A stretch of 64,000 bases of DNA from Ruminococcus flavefaciens (GTDB taxonomy: Bacteria; Bacillota; Clostridia; Oscillospirales; Ruminococcaceae): NCBI GenBank assembly GCA_902766595.1, contig CACXEJ010000013.1, positions 1 to 64,000 on the forward strand, written 5' to 3'. The position numbers and the translations under genes were made by a program. Of the stretch, positions 35,813 through 43,945 are shown in pieces; position 1 is the first letter of the stretch, and the number at the start of each line of letters is the position of its first letter. The notes beneath the pieces are model-generated. The model was not told the DNA's origin. It was given only the letters and a program-made list of their open reading frames with translations, and ran no database searches.

Positions 35813-37390
35813 ATGAATATGGATTCTATATCCTTTGATCTTGGCTGTAACTTTGACTACAAGCTCTTCGATTTTGTAGATCAGTACGATAAGAAACACG
35901 CCATTACCAGTTTTTTCGGAAAGCTCAAACACGACGGTCTCCCGGGCGGCCGTACAGCTTCAATTATCCCGGACTTTACTCTTGGTGAGCTCAGTGCTTA
36001 CGTCAAGGAATGTCAGAAGCGCGACATAACCTTCAATTACCTCATCAACCCGCTTTCTATGGATCAGAACGAGCTCGATCCTGTTATGGGAAAGAAGATC
36101 CGTGATTTCCTCCATACTCTCTATGATATGGGCATCAAGGCCTATACGCTCAATTCGCCTATCCTCATCAAGTATGTCAAGAGAGAATTCAAGGACGCTT
36201 TCGTAACTCTCGGTCTTTACGCTTACCCCACTACTATCCAGCACATCGAGTACTGGCGCAACTGGGGCGTTGACGAGATAACTCTCGACCACGGCTTCAA
36301 CAGAAGATTTGATCTTCTCAGGAACCTCCTTACACAGTATAAGGATACAGATCTTCATCTCCGCGTTATCGCTAACAACCTCTGCCTGAGAGAATGTCCC
36401 TTCCGTCTTGCACACGGCTGCTTCGTTGGTCACTCCGATCCCGAAAAGTTTTCTATGGACTATTCGCTCGTTAACTGTGCATATAAAAAGGTAACTCATC
36501 CGGCAGCTATACTTACAGCAGAATTCATTCGTCCTGAGGACGTTCACTATTACCGTGAGCTTGCTGAGGAGACAGGCAACAAGAACTTCTCTATCAAGCT
36601 CATCGACAGAACAAGAACTACCGACTTCCTCCACAGAGTTGTCAAGGGCTATATGGAAGAGTCCTATGACGGAAATCTGCTTGACATCGTAAACTGGCCG
36701 CAGGCTAAGACTATCGCTACACGTCCCGATCAGGCAAAGGACGGTGTTCCTGCTGTCGGAGCTCCTGCCGGAATGCCCGCAGGTGGAACTCCTATGGGAA
36801 TGCCTGCCGGTGGTCCTCCTCCGTGGGTAATGGAAGGCAGACCTCCCAGACCGGGTGAGCCTGAGGAATGGGCAAAGGCACACGGTATCACCGCACCTCC
36901 CGCTGGTATGCCTGCTGGAGGTCCTCCTATGGAAATGCCTGCCGGCGGACCTCCCCCGTGGGTAATGGAAGGCAGACCTCCCAGACCGGGTGAGCCCGAG
37001 GAATGGGCAAAGGCTCACGGTATGACAGCACCTCCTGCTGGTATGCCCGTTGGTGGTCCTCCTATTGGTGCTCCCAAGATGAGATGGATGGAATTCCTCA
37101 AGCCCGAGGCTATGATGGCTTACGGAAGAACTATGCATCTTCCAAAGCTCTATGTTGACAATAAGAAGCTCGACGGCTTCCTTGAGCATTTCATCAACAA
37201 CAATAACTGCTCCAAGTCACTTTGCGTGAACGACATTCTCGAGGAAGGCCAGACCGCACCCAATGCCTGCGCACATTGCAGCAGCTGGGCTAAGAAGGTC
37301 ATCTCCTACGATGAAGCTGAAGTTGCTCAGTGGAAGCAGCTTTGCAGCAGCGTTCTCCAGAGCATCGAGGACGGTTCAATTTACAGATAA
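35813..37390 (+). CDS. U32-like TIM-barrel protein with an internal Pro/Gly/Met-rich tandem repeat
   Basis: The protein is 525 aa. Residues about 1-310 resemble the peptidase-U32 barrel (YLINPLSMD, GVDEITLDHGFNR, VIANNLCLRECPFR). Cysteines in CLREC, HGC and NCAYKK could hold a 4Fe-4S cluster as in UbiU/UbiV. Residues about 320-409 are two near-identical 45-residue units rich in GMPAGGPP and GRPPRPGEPEEWAKAHG, plus a partial third. The C-terminal 110 residues hold more cysteines (CSKSLC, CAHC). U32 members act in hydroxylation or peptide chemistry; substrate unknown. The start is ATG 35813, 9 nt after AAGGAG. Expressed alone; a strong terminator-like hairpin follows. Confidence 0.75.
   Translation: MNMDSISFDLGCNFDYKLFDFVDQYDKKHAITSFFGKLKHDGLPGGRTASIIPDFTLGELSAYVKECQKRDITFNYLINPLSMDQNELDPVMGKKIRDFLHTLYDMGIKAYTLNSPILIKYVKREFKDAFVTLGLYAYPTTIQHIEYWRNWGVDEITLDHGFNRRFDLLRNLLTQYKDTDLHLRVIANNLCLRECPFRLAHGCFVGHSDPEKFSMDYSLVNCAYKKVTHPAAILTAEFIRPEDVHYYRELAEETGNKNFSIKLIDRTRTTDFLHRVVKGYMEESYDGNLLDIVNWPQAKTIATRPDQAKDGVPAVGAPAGMPAGGTPMGMPAGGPPPWVMEGRPPRPGEPEEWAKAHGITAPPAGMPAGGPPMEMPAGGPPPWVMEGRPPRPGEPEEWAKAHGMTAPPAGMPVGGPPIGAPKMRWMEFLKPEAMMAYGRTMHLPKLYVDNKKLDGFLEHFINNNNCSKSLCVNDILEEGQTAPNACAHCSSWAKKVISYDEAEVAQWKQLCSSVLQSIEDGSIYR
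36770..37075 (+). repeat. In-frame 135-bp tandem repeat inside the U32-like gene
   Basis: Unit 1 is 36770-36904 and unit 2 is 36905-37039; a shortened third unit starts at 37040. The two full units encode nearly the same 45 residues with a handful of changes (for example TPMG to PPME and GIT to GMT). High nucleotide identity suggests recent duplication. The number of units is likely to vary between strains. Confidence 0.85.
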
Positions 37391-37419
37391 GATTTAAGTA
37401 ACACAGCATAAATTTCAGT

Positions 37420-37462
37420 CATAATACTTCCGGTAAATCCGGAGGTATTATGACGTTTTTAT
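37420..37462 (+). terminator. Strong terminator-like hairpin after the U32-like gene
   Basis: CATAATACTTCCGG (37420-37433) pairs with CCGGAGGTATTATG (37439-37452) with one G-U pair, followed by ACGTTTTTATT. The acyltransferase gene starts just beyond, and no separate promoter is visible, so read-through may feed it. Confidence 0.75.
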
Positions 37463-37477
37463 TAATTGAGGTATTAT

Positions 37478-38125
37478 ATGGAATACAAAGTAATTGACAA
37501 GGAAAAATACTATCGCAAGGGCGTTTACCGCCATTTTACGCAGGACTGCAAGTGTTCTGTTTCGATGACGGCGCGTGTTGACGTCACGGAGCTCGTAAGG
37601 CACTCTAAAACACAAGGCTCAAAGTTCTACATAGATTTTCTCTTTATTCTTTCAAAAGTGCTGAATTCGCGTGAGGATTACAGAATGGGCTACATCTGGC
37701 AGACTGATGAGCTCATCTGCTACGATGCGATAAACCCGACACAGTACGTTTTTCACGAGGATACCGAAACCTGTACTCCGGTCTACACGAACTATTATGA
37801 AAACTACGATGAGTTTTACAGGAACGCTCTTGCTGACCTTGAACGTGCAAAGAAGTCAGGAGAATACGGTCTTGACTCCGAAAATCACCCGAACTGGTTC
37901 GATGCTTCGTTCATATCGTGGCTGTCGTATGACTCGCTGAACATCGAGCTTCCGGACGGCTATCTGTACTTCATGCCGATCGTGAACTGGGGAAAGTACC
38001 GTGAGGAAAACGGCAGGCTTCTTATGCCTGTCACGATAAGAATGAACCACGCTGTTGCAGATGGATTCCTGATAGCTAACGTTTATCGTTTGCTTGAAAA
38101 GGAGATCACCGCCTTTTGCAGCTGA
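37478..38125 (+). CDS. CAT-fold acyltransferase (chloramphenicol acetyltransferase-like)
   Basis: The protein is 215 aa, the usual CatA length. The C-terminal motif NHAVADGF matches the family HHxxxDG, retaining the second, catalytic histidine and the DG pair; the first His is replaced by Asn. SWLSYDSLNI and the FMPIVNWGKY segment also fit. It transfers an acetyl group from acetyl-CoA; whether the acceptor is chloramphenicol is uncertain, since many CAT-like proteins of gut Firmicutes give no resistance. The ATG at 37478 with GAGG upstream is preferred over 37466. Confidence 0.8.
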   Translation: MEYKVIDKEKYYRKGVYRHFTQDCKCSVSMTARVDVTELVRHSKTQGSKFYIDFLFILSKVLNSREDYRMGYIWQTDELICYDAINPTQYVFHEDTETCTPVYTNYYENYDEFYRNALADLERAKKSGEYGLDSENHPNWFDASFISWLSYDSLNIELPDGYLYFMPIVNWGKYREENGRLLMPVTIRMNHAVADGFLIANVYRLLEKEITAFCS

Positions 38126-38138
38126 ATAGATAGAAGAA

Positions 38139-38166
38139 GTCCGCAGTGTATACTGCGGACTTTTTT
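38139..38166 (+). terminator. Terminator of the CAT-like gene
   Basis: GTCCGCAGT (38139-38147) and ACTGCGGAC (38152-38160) form a 9-bp stem with a GTAT loop and six Ts. Confidence 0.9.
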
Positions 38167-38173
38167 ACATATG

Positions 38174-38206
38174 TCAAAAAAAGAAAGGCAGGTCAGACGA
38201 CCTGCC
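38174..38206 (-). terminator. Terminator of the DUF1858 gene
   Basis: On the minus strand GGCAGGTC pairs with GACCTGCC around a GTCT loop, followed by TTTCTTTTTTT. Confidence 0.85.
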
Positions 38207-38212
38207 GCATCA

Positions 38213-38410
38213 TCAGCCTGAGATCTTGTCGTTGAGAGCCTTAACGAGCTCATCAACGTTAACACCGTGAACAGCGGCTGCTTCTTCGATAGTTTCCATC
38301 TGAGAAGCGGGGCAGCCGAGACAGTGCATACCAATGCTGAGAAGTATGGGTGAAACGTCAGTATCAAGCTGAAGAAGTTCGCCGATACGAGTATCCTTAG
38401 TTACAGTCAT
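38213..38410 (-). CDS. DUF1858 domain protein
   Basis: The protein is 65 aa and consists of one DUF1858 domain (PF08984-like). The segment DTDVSPILLSIGMHCLGCPAS holds a characteristic cysteine pair CLGC. This small helical domain is common in anaerobes, alone or fused to redox proteins, and may bind a metal or hybrid cluster; function unproven. The start at 38410 follows GGAGG; a longer frame from 38437 lacks a ribosome site. Confidence 0.85.
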   Translation of the reverse strand: MTVTKDTRIGELLQLDTDVSPILLSIGMHCLGCPASQMETIEEAAAVHGVNVDELVKALNDKISG

Positions 38411-38457
38411 AATATTTAACCTCCTGAATTCCGGCAAATCAACTTGCCTCTGTATCT

Positions 38458-38486
38458 ATAATAACATCAAGCGCAGCATTTGTCAA
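38458..38486 (-). promoter_or_regulatory. Promoter of the DUF1858 gene
   Basis: On the minus strand TTGACA (plus 38481-38486), 17-nt spacer, TATTAT (38458-38463). Its -35 box lies 15 nt from that of the divergent M23 gene. Confidence 0.75.
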
Positions 38487-38501
38487 GTCCTTAACGCAGT
38501 A

Positions 38502-38530
38502 TTGACAAGTATACGCGCATATGGTAAAAT
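38502..38530 (+). promoter_or_regulatory. Promoter of the M23-dockerin gene
   Basis: TTGACA (38502-38507), 17-nt spacer, TAAAAT (38525-38530). Confidence 0.75.
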
Positions 38531-38564
38531 TTGTTATAGAGAAAACATCGAGGGGATGTTAGAA

Positions 38565-39854
38565 TTGAATAGTAACATTAGAAAAAAAGTCTCGGCAGCG
38601 GCAGCACTTGTGATGATGTGGCTGTTCATAGCTGTCTGTATGACTGTGACAAATGTACACGCTGATGAGGTGAAGCCGAAGTGGCCTGTCCCGGAGCAGT
38701 ATCAGACTATCACGACTGAGTTCGATCCGCGCCGAAACGAACGGGACTCCGGTTACCATAACGGAATAGACATTGCAGCTGATACCGGTGCTTCTATTTA
38801 TGCTGTTCTTGAAGGAACAGTTGTCTGTGCAAGAGCAATGGGCGATTACGGAAATCTGGTAGTAGTATATCACCCGCAGTTAAATCTATACTCATTCTAT
38901 GCTCACGCTTCTGAAATAATCGCAAATGAAGGACAGTTCGTCCACAGGGCGGACGTTCTTGCAAAGGTCGGCAGTACCGGTGTTTCTACCGGTCCGCACC
39001 TTCACTTTGGTATCTGTGACCACCTCTTAAACAACTGGCCTACGATAACATATTACGATCCGCTCCAGTTCCTTGCCGGCAGCATAGAAGTTCCGCAGCC
39101 GGACAAGTGTGACTGCACTGATGTCAACGCCGGTACATATACGACGAATAACGTTGATAACTATCTGAACATCAGGAGCGGTCACGGAACACAGTTTGAT
39201 ATAATCGGCAAGATACCTGCCGGCGCAAAGTTCACTGTTACAAAGGATAACGGTGTCTGGGCACACGTTGAGTACAACGGTGTCAAGGGATACTGCTCGG
39301 TCGAGTACATAAAGCGGTACACCGAGGTCAGCTCTTATATGACGATAAGTGGTGAAACTATACCGAGCGGAGTTCTCGAATATGGTAAATATTTCATTGT
39401 GAAAGGCGAGATAACCTCAGCTCTGCCTATCTCAAAGGTCTGGGGCGGCGTTTACGACAGCAGCTATGCTCCGACCGCACAGTACGCCGAGGCTTCACCT
39501 ATGACGAATTCCTATGATCTGTCTGTGTATTTCGATAATGTGCTGCTGTTCGGAAGTCTTGACTGCGGAGATTACATCTACTCGATACAAGCGAGCGATA
39601 CGAGCGGAGAGGTTTACAAGCTGATAGAATCCGGATTTTCGATTGAAAAGCCATACATTCCTCCTGAGACCGGTGACCTCAACGCTGACGGCGAGATAAA
39701 CGTTGCCGATACTGTTCTTTTGCAGCGATTTCTCATTGGCAGGAACATTCTCTCTCCCGAACAGCTTTCCGGTGCTGATCTTGACGGCAACGGTCAGATA
39801 AACGTTTTCGATCTCATTCTTCAGAAGCGGTTAGTTTTTTCAAAAAATTCATAA
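38565..39854 (+). CDS. Secreted M23 peptidase with SH3 domain and dockerin
   Basis: The protein is about 429 aa. A signal peptide ends near NVHADE. An M23 (lysostaphin-like) domain (about 45-170) keeps the zinc residues in GYHNGIDIAA and GPHLHFGI. A bacterial SH3 domain follows (about 190-255, YLNIRSGHG...GYCSVEYIKR), then an Ig-like module and a C-terminal dockerin with loops GDLNADGEINVAD and DLDGNGQINVFD. It should cut peptidoglycan cross-links while docked to a cohesin. TTG at 38565 is 9 nt from GAGGGG and is the most likely start; an ATG at 38556 directly abuts the Shine-Dalgarno. Confidence 0.88.
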   Translation: MNSNIRKKVSAAAALVMMWLFIAVCMTVTNVHADEVKPKWPVPEQYQTITTEFDPRRNERDSGYHNGIDIAADTGASIYAVLEGTVVCARAMGDYGNLVVVYHPQLNLYSFYAHASEIIANEGQFVHRADVLAKVGSTGVSTGPHLHFGICDHLLNNWPTITYYDPLQFLAGSIEVPQPDKCDCTDVNAGTYTTNNVDNYLNIRSGHGTQFDIIGKIPAGAKFTVTKDNGVWAHVEYNGVKGYCSVEYIKRYTEVSSYMTISGETIPSGVLEYGKYFIVKGEITSALPISKVWGGVYDSSYAPTAQYAEASPMTNSYDLSVYFDNVLLFGSLDCGDYIYSIQASDTSGEVYKLIESGFSIEKPYIPPETGDLNADGEINVADTVLLQRFLIGRNILSPEQLSGADLDGNGQINVFDLILQKRLVFSKNS

Positions 39855-39861
39855 TAACCAC

Positions 39862-39926
39862 TTGATATATTTGTAACAATATGGTATAATTTATTTCCGG
39901 CAGAGAAAAACTGCCGGAAATTTTTT
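39862..39926 (+). promoter_or_regulatory. Promoter immediately followed by a terminator hairpin
   Basis: TTGATA (39862-39867), 17-nt spacer and TATAAT (39885-39890) form a promoter for the thrE-like gene. Directly after it TTTCCGGCAG (39894-39903) and CTGCCGGAAA (39911-39920) form a 10-bp stem with six Ts. This is probably the terminator of the M23 gene, but RNA from the promoter would begin within its left arm. Confidence 0.75.
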
Positions 39927-39964
39927 GCTTACGGATTTACCGCTGAGCTATATGGAGTGACGAG

Positions 39965-41287
39965 ATGAGTAAATTCAGGAAACAGCATATGTCTATTGAC
40001 TGGCACGAGATCATCAACGATGACAGTGATCTCCCGGCGATAAAGGCTTCGCTCAGGGAAAAAGCCTCTCTGGTCGGAAGACTCGGTTCGATGATGCTTT
40101 CCGTCGGAACGAGTGCGTGGAGAGTCCGCGCGTCAATGAATAAAATTTCACGGGCGCTTGGTATCGACTGCGTTGCGGATATCGGGCTTATGTCTATCGA
40201 GTACACCTGCATAGAAAATGGCGAGACGTACTCGAGTGCGCTTTCCCTCAGCAATACTGGCATCAACACTGACAAACTCAACGAGCTCGAGAACTTCGCT
40301 GACGGCTTCAATGAGAGAGCAGGGAAGTATTCGATAGCCCAGTTCCACAGGATACTCGATAAATTTCAGGAAATGCCGGCGAACTACAAAGCCATAAATC
40401 TTGCGCTTGCTTCTGCGCTTGCCTGCTGCGGATTTACTTTTCTGCTCGGCGGCGGTATAGTCGAGATGATACTTGCGTTTTTCGGCGCAGGTATGGGACA
40501 GTTCGTCAGGAAGAAGCTCATAGAACGCCACATCACGCTTCTTGCGAATGTTACAGCTGCGGTTGCAGCTGCCTGCACGACATACGTCTCACTTATGAAG
40601 CTCGCTGAGGATCTGTTCGATCTTTCGGCTGTTCATCAAGCCGGCTACATCTGTTCTATGCTGTTCATAATACCGGGATTTCCGCTTATTACTGGCGGTA
40701 TCGACCTCGCAAAGCTCGATATACGCTCCGGACTTGAACGCTTGACCTACGCTTTGCTCATAATCACTATGGCAACGCTTACCGGCTCTATGATGGCTTG
40801 GATATTTCGCTACCACCCGTCAGAATTCAAGGAACAGGAACTCTCAGACGCTCTCAAGTGCCTTTTCAGAATGATATGCAGTTTCTGCGGAGTCTACGGC
40901 TTCTCATTCCTCTTTAACAGCAGGCGCAGAATGGCGGTATGTGCCGGTTTCATCGGAATGATAGCCAATACTCTCAGACTCGAGCTCATCGACTTCACTG
41001 AGATACCAGTTCCGGCAGCGGCTTTCGTCGGTGCTCTGACAGCCGGACTCCTTGCTTCGCTACTGAAAAAGCATATCGGCTATCCGCGTATAACTCTTAC
41101 AGTTCCTTCGATAGTTATAATGGTTCCGGGAATGTTTATGTATAAGGGCATCTACTACCTCGGCTGCAGCGATATAGCGACCGGTTCACTCTGGCTCTGT
41201 AAGGCTGCACTAATCGTTATGGCACTTCCGCTCGGACTCATTTTCGCGCGTATCCTCACTGACCGCAATTTCAGAAAGAGCAGCTGA
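39965..41287 (+). CDS. ThrE-family threonine/serine exporter
   Basis: The protein is 440 aa. A cytoplasmic N-terminal portion (about 1-135) contains the ThrE region MMLSVGTSAWRVRASM and GIDCVADIG. About ten transmembrane helices follow in two five-helix halves: the DUF1212-like part (about 140-300) and a DUF3815-like part (about 300-435). In some Firmicutes these halves are two separate genes. ThrE proteins export threonine and serine using the proton gradient. ATG 39965 lies 7 nt after GGAG. Confidence 0.87.
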   Translation: MSKFRKQHMSIDWHEIINDDSDLPAIKASLREKASLVGRLGSMMLSVGTSAWRVRASMNKISRALGIDCVADIGLMSIEYTCIENGETYSSALSLSNTGINTDKLNELENFADGFNERAGKYSIAQFHRILDKFQEMPANYKAINLALASALACCGFTFLLGGGIVEMILAFFGAGMGQFVRKKLIERHITLLANVTAAVAAACTTYVSLMKLAEDLFDLSAVHQAGYICSMLFIIPGFPLITGGIDLAKLDIRSGLERLTYALLIITMATLTGSMMAWIFRYHPSEFKEQELSDALKCLFRMICSFCGVYGFSFLFNSRRRMAVCAGFIGMIANTLRLELIDFTEIPVPAAAFVGALTAGLLASLLKKHIGYPRITLTVPSIVIMVPGMFMYKGIYYLGCSDIATGSLWLCKAALIVMALPLGLIFARILTDRNFRKSS

Positions 41288-41298
41288 TATATAAAAGA

Positions 41299-41325
41299 AA
41301 AGCGTCCTCATCTGAGGACGTTTCT
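41299..41325. terminator. Bidirectional terminator
   Basis: CGTCCTCA (41303-41310) and TGAGGACG (41313-41320) form an 8-bp stem with T-rich sequence on the plus side and A-rich sequence on the other. It separates the convergent exporter and helicase genes. Confidence 0.8.
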
Positions 41326-43563
41326 TTATGCATATTTTTTAGCCCATTCGCGTATACGAGCTTTCATACCGTCGATGTCGAGGATACCATATGCGAAGCC
41401 CTTGCGAATAAGCTCCGGCGGCAGGTACTCGTCATACTTCTCGAACATAGGAACTTCGTTCGGGTAGACGAGCTCAAGAGGATCAAACTCCTTTGCAGCT
41501 TCCGCAGAGAGTACACGGAAGAAGTCAGCCGGGGAGGTTTTCATCGTGAACTGTATGAAGTACGGCCGTGAGGAGTCCATACCGCGCAGACTGAGCTGAT
41601 CGCCGCATTTTATCTTGAGAAAGCGCTCCATTGCGAGAAATGCGTAGCTGCCGAGCCACGGCAGGAGGCACCACATATTTCCGCCGAGACAAATGAGCGG
41701 ATAGTCAGTCAGACCTGCATTTGCAGCTGTGGAACGTGCCTGTGCAATACGTTTTACAGCGTTTTTCATCAGATACGGATAGGAGCGCTCCTCCCTAAGA
41801 ACGCCGCGCATACGTTCAAGTATCTTTGTATTGATGTCACCGGCGCAGTCTCCGAAATAAGCTGGAACTTTGCCATTAATCTGCGAAACATAGACCATTC
41901 TGCGCTTGTGGTCAAGCTCCTCGACCACCCAGACGTGTCCGGCGATAGCAACCTTTTCGCCAACAGGTGGCGGCATAACTATCGTGCCGAGATCCTGCGA
42001 GTCCCAGCGGACGGTGTACTCCTCGTTTTCCTGAAAAACTGCGTAAAACTTGAAGCTGTTGATGACTCTTTCGCCGGCGAGTCCTACGATGAGACCTCCC
42101 TCCTCAGTCCGCTGTATGTGGTCTGTTTCGAGGAGGTGTCGGAGCAGAATACGGTAGTCGTCCTTTGTTATGCGGTGGAAGTATTGCAGGCGCAGCACCT
42201 TTGAAGCAAGCTCTGCCGGTGTGAGCTCACCATTTGAAGCGAGAGTGCTCATCGTCTGGTGGTAGAGCAGTGAAAACGGCAGGCGGTCGAGCTTTGGCGG
42301 CTCTACCCATCGCTCTTCGAGGTAGACCTGTATAAGCGCGATTCCTTGCAGCAGCTTCCACGGGATAGTCTCCGGCAGCAGCGATCGCGGTTCCGGAAGC
42401 TCCTCCCGGATAACGAACCACATTTCCGGCGGCAGATCACGTCTGCCAGTTCTTCCCATTCTCTGGAGGAACGAGGAAACTGTAAACGGCGCGTCGATCT
42501 GGAAAGCCCGTTCGAGTCTGCCGATGTCGATGCCGAGCTCGAGGGTAGCCGTGGTGCAGGTCGTCATAAAAACATCGTCGTCCTTCATAGCTGCCTCGGC
42601 TGTCTCGCGGTATGCGGAGGAGAGGTTTCCGTGATGTATCAGGAAACGATCAGGCTCGTGATTAGCTTCGCAGTAGGAGCGGAGCGTGGTCGTGACCGCC
42701 TCGCACTCCTCGCGTGAATTGACGAAAACAAGGCATTTTTTGCCCTTAGTATGCTCAAATATGTAACCCATACCGGCATCGGCATTAGTCGGTGCAGTAT
42801 CGGTGGGGGAGTCGAGGACTTCGAGCGCGTCAGCAGAGTTTTCCTCGTCGTTCTGGTCGTGCTGGCTGATGTAGAAATGCTCCATAGACAGCCGCCACTT
42901 TGTACCCTTAGACTCGATACGCGGAATGACAGTTCCTCTTCCGGTACCGGCGGCGAGGAACTTTCCTGTTGCCTCAAGGTCGCCGATTGTTGCCGAAAGA
43001 CCTATTCTGCGCGGATTTACGCCTGCAAGCGATGTGAGACGTTCTATGAGACAGAGCGTCTGACCGCCGCGGTCACCGCGCATAAGTGAGTGAACCTCGT
43101 CAATGACGATGAAGCGCAGGTCACCGAAGAGTTTCGGTATCAGGGAGTGCTTGCGAAGGAGCATTGCTTCGAGGGACTCGGGAGTTATCTGGAGTATTCC
43201 GGATGGCTTTTTGAGCATTTTTCCCTTGTGGGACTGTGCAACATCGCCGTGCCAGTGCCAAACCGGAATGTCAGCTTCCTCGCACAGCTCTGTCAGTCGC
43301 GAAAACTGATCGTTAATGAGGGCTTTCAGCGGACCGATGTAGATTGCACCGACCGAGCTCGGTGGATTCTCTGAAAAAAGCGTCAGAATAGGGAAGAAAG
43401 CAGCTTCGGTCTTGCCGGACGCAGTTGAAGCGGACAGCAGAATATTTTCATCGGTGTTGAATATAGCGTCGCCGGCAGCAGCCTGAATTGCACGGAGAGA
43501 CTCCCAGTTATTGCGGTATATGAAGTCCTGTATAAACGGCGCATATCTGCTGAAAATGTCCAT
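41326..43563 (-). CDS. Lhr-like superfamily-2 DEAD/DEAH helicase
   Basis: The protein is 745 aa. Helicase domain 1 has a Q-like segment, Walker A SASTASGKTEAAF (about residue 45) and Walker B VIDEVHSL. Domain 2 has TLELGIDIGRLE and the arginine finger motif QRMGRTGRR. A 300-residue C-terminal region matches the Lhr-type winged-helix and beta-barrel extension. Such helicases move along single-stranded DNA; the BREX helicase BrxHI belongs to the same branch. It is the last gene of an operon with a TerB-N protein, a BrxD-like ATPase and an ArsC-like protein, a set seen in DNA-processing or defence contexts. Confidence 0.88.
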   Translation of the reverse strand: MDIFSRYAPFIQDFIYRNNWESLRAIQAAAGDAIFNTDENILLSASTASGKTEAAFFPILTLFSENPPSSVGAIYIGPLKALINDQFSRLTELCEEADIPVWHWHGDVAQSHKGKMLKKPSGILQITPESLEAMLLRKHSLIPKLFGDLRFIVIDEVHSLMRGDRGGQTLCLIERLTSLAGVNPRRIGLSATIGDLEATGKFLAAGTGRGTVIPRIESKGTKWRLSMEHFYISQHDQNDEENSADALEVLDSPTDTAPTNADAGMGYIFEHTKGKKCLVFVNSREECEAVTTTLRSYCEANHEPDRFLIHHGNLSSAYRETAEAAMKDDDVFMTTCTTATLELGIDIGRLERAFQIDAPFTVSSFLQRMGRTGRRDLPPEMWFVIREELPEPRSLLPETIPWKLLQGIALIQVYLEERWVEPPKLDRLPFSLLYHQTMSTLASNGELTPAELASKVLRLQYFHRITKDDYRILLRHLLETDHIQRTEEGGLIVGLAGERVINSFKFYAVFQENEEYTVRWDSQDLGTIVMPPPVGEKVAIAGHVWVVEELDHKRRMVYVSQINGKVPAYFGDCAGDINTKILERMRGVLREERSYPYLMKNAVKRIAQARSTAANAGLTDYPLICLGGNMWCLLPWLGSYAFLAMERFLKIKCGDQLSLRGMDSSRPYFIQFTMKTSPADFFRVLSAEAAKEFDPLELVYPNEVPMFEKYDEYLPPELIRKGFAYGILDIDGMKARIREWAKKYA

Positions 43564-43587
43564 AGCCCGAGCTCCTTTCGTATGATG

Positions 43588-43935
43588 TTACAGAAGAGTT
43601 TCCCATTCCTTTTCTTTGAAGCCGATGAAAACGCGGCTGCCGTCAATGAGCAGAGGACGCTTAACGAGCATACCGTCTGACGCAAGAAGTCTGAGCTGCT
43701 CCTCGTCCGTCATATCAGGCAGCTTGTTCTTGAGTTCAAGCGAACGGTAGAGCATACCGCTCGTATTGAAGAACTTTTTCAGGGGCTGACCGCTTGCTTC
43801 GTGCCACTGAAGCAGGTCGTCGTATGTCGGGTTGTTCTCCTTGATATTGCGGAGCTCATAGGAAATGCCGTTGGCGTCGAGCCACTTCTGAGCCTTCTGA
43901 CAGGTCGTACATTTTGGGTAACAGATAAATAGCAT
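43588..43935 (-). CDS. ArsC/Spx-like thioredoxin-fold protein
   Basis: The protein is 115 aa, typical of ArsC/Spx/YffB. A redox motif CTTCQKA lies near residue 9, and the C-terminal RPLLIDGSRVFIGF keeps the RP motif typical of the family. A Spx-like regulator or a thiol-transferase role cannot be separated by sequence alone. It lies between the ATPase (10-nt gap) and the helicase (24-nt gap), within the operon, which is unusual for this family. ATG 43935 follows AAGGAG. Confidence 0.85.
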   Translation of the reverse strand: MLFICYPKCTTCQKAQKWLDANGISYELRNIKENNPTYDDLLQWHEASGQPLKKFFNTSGMLYRSLELKNKLPDMTDEEQLRLLASDGMLVKRPLLIDGSRVFIGFKEKEWETLL

Positions 43936-43945
43936 AGTTTTCTCC

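Noticed and set aside
36770..37075. Possible CRISPR array or RiPP core-peptide repeat
   Set aside because: The repeat is in frame within a long coding sequence, has no spacers, and only two full units occur, so a coding tandem repeat is the better reading.
35960..37189. 409-codon minus-strand frame opposite the U32-like gene
   Set aside because: Its length results from the GC-rich repeat and the codon use of the real gene. It has no domain, and the real gene has a promoter and ribosome site.
37478..38125. True chloramphenicol resistance gene
   Set aside because: The fold and catalytic His fit, but the first motif His is replaced by Asn and there are no mobile-element signs. Resistance cannot be claimed from sequence.
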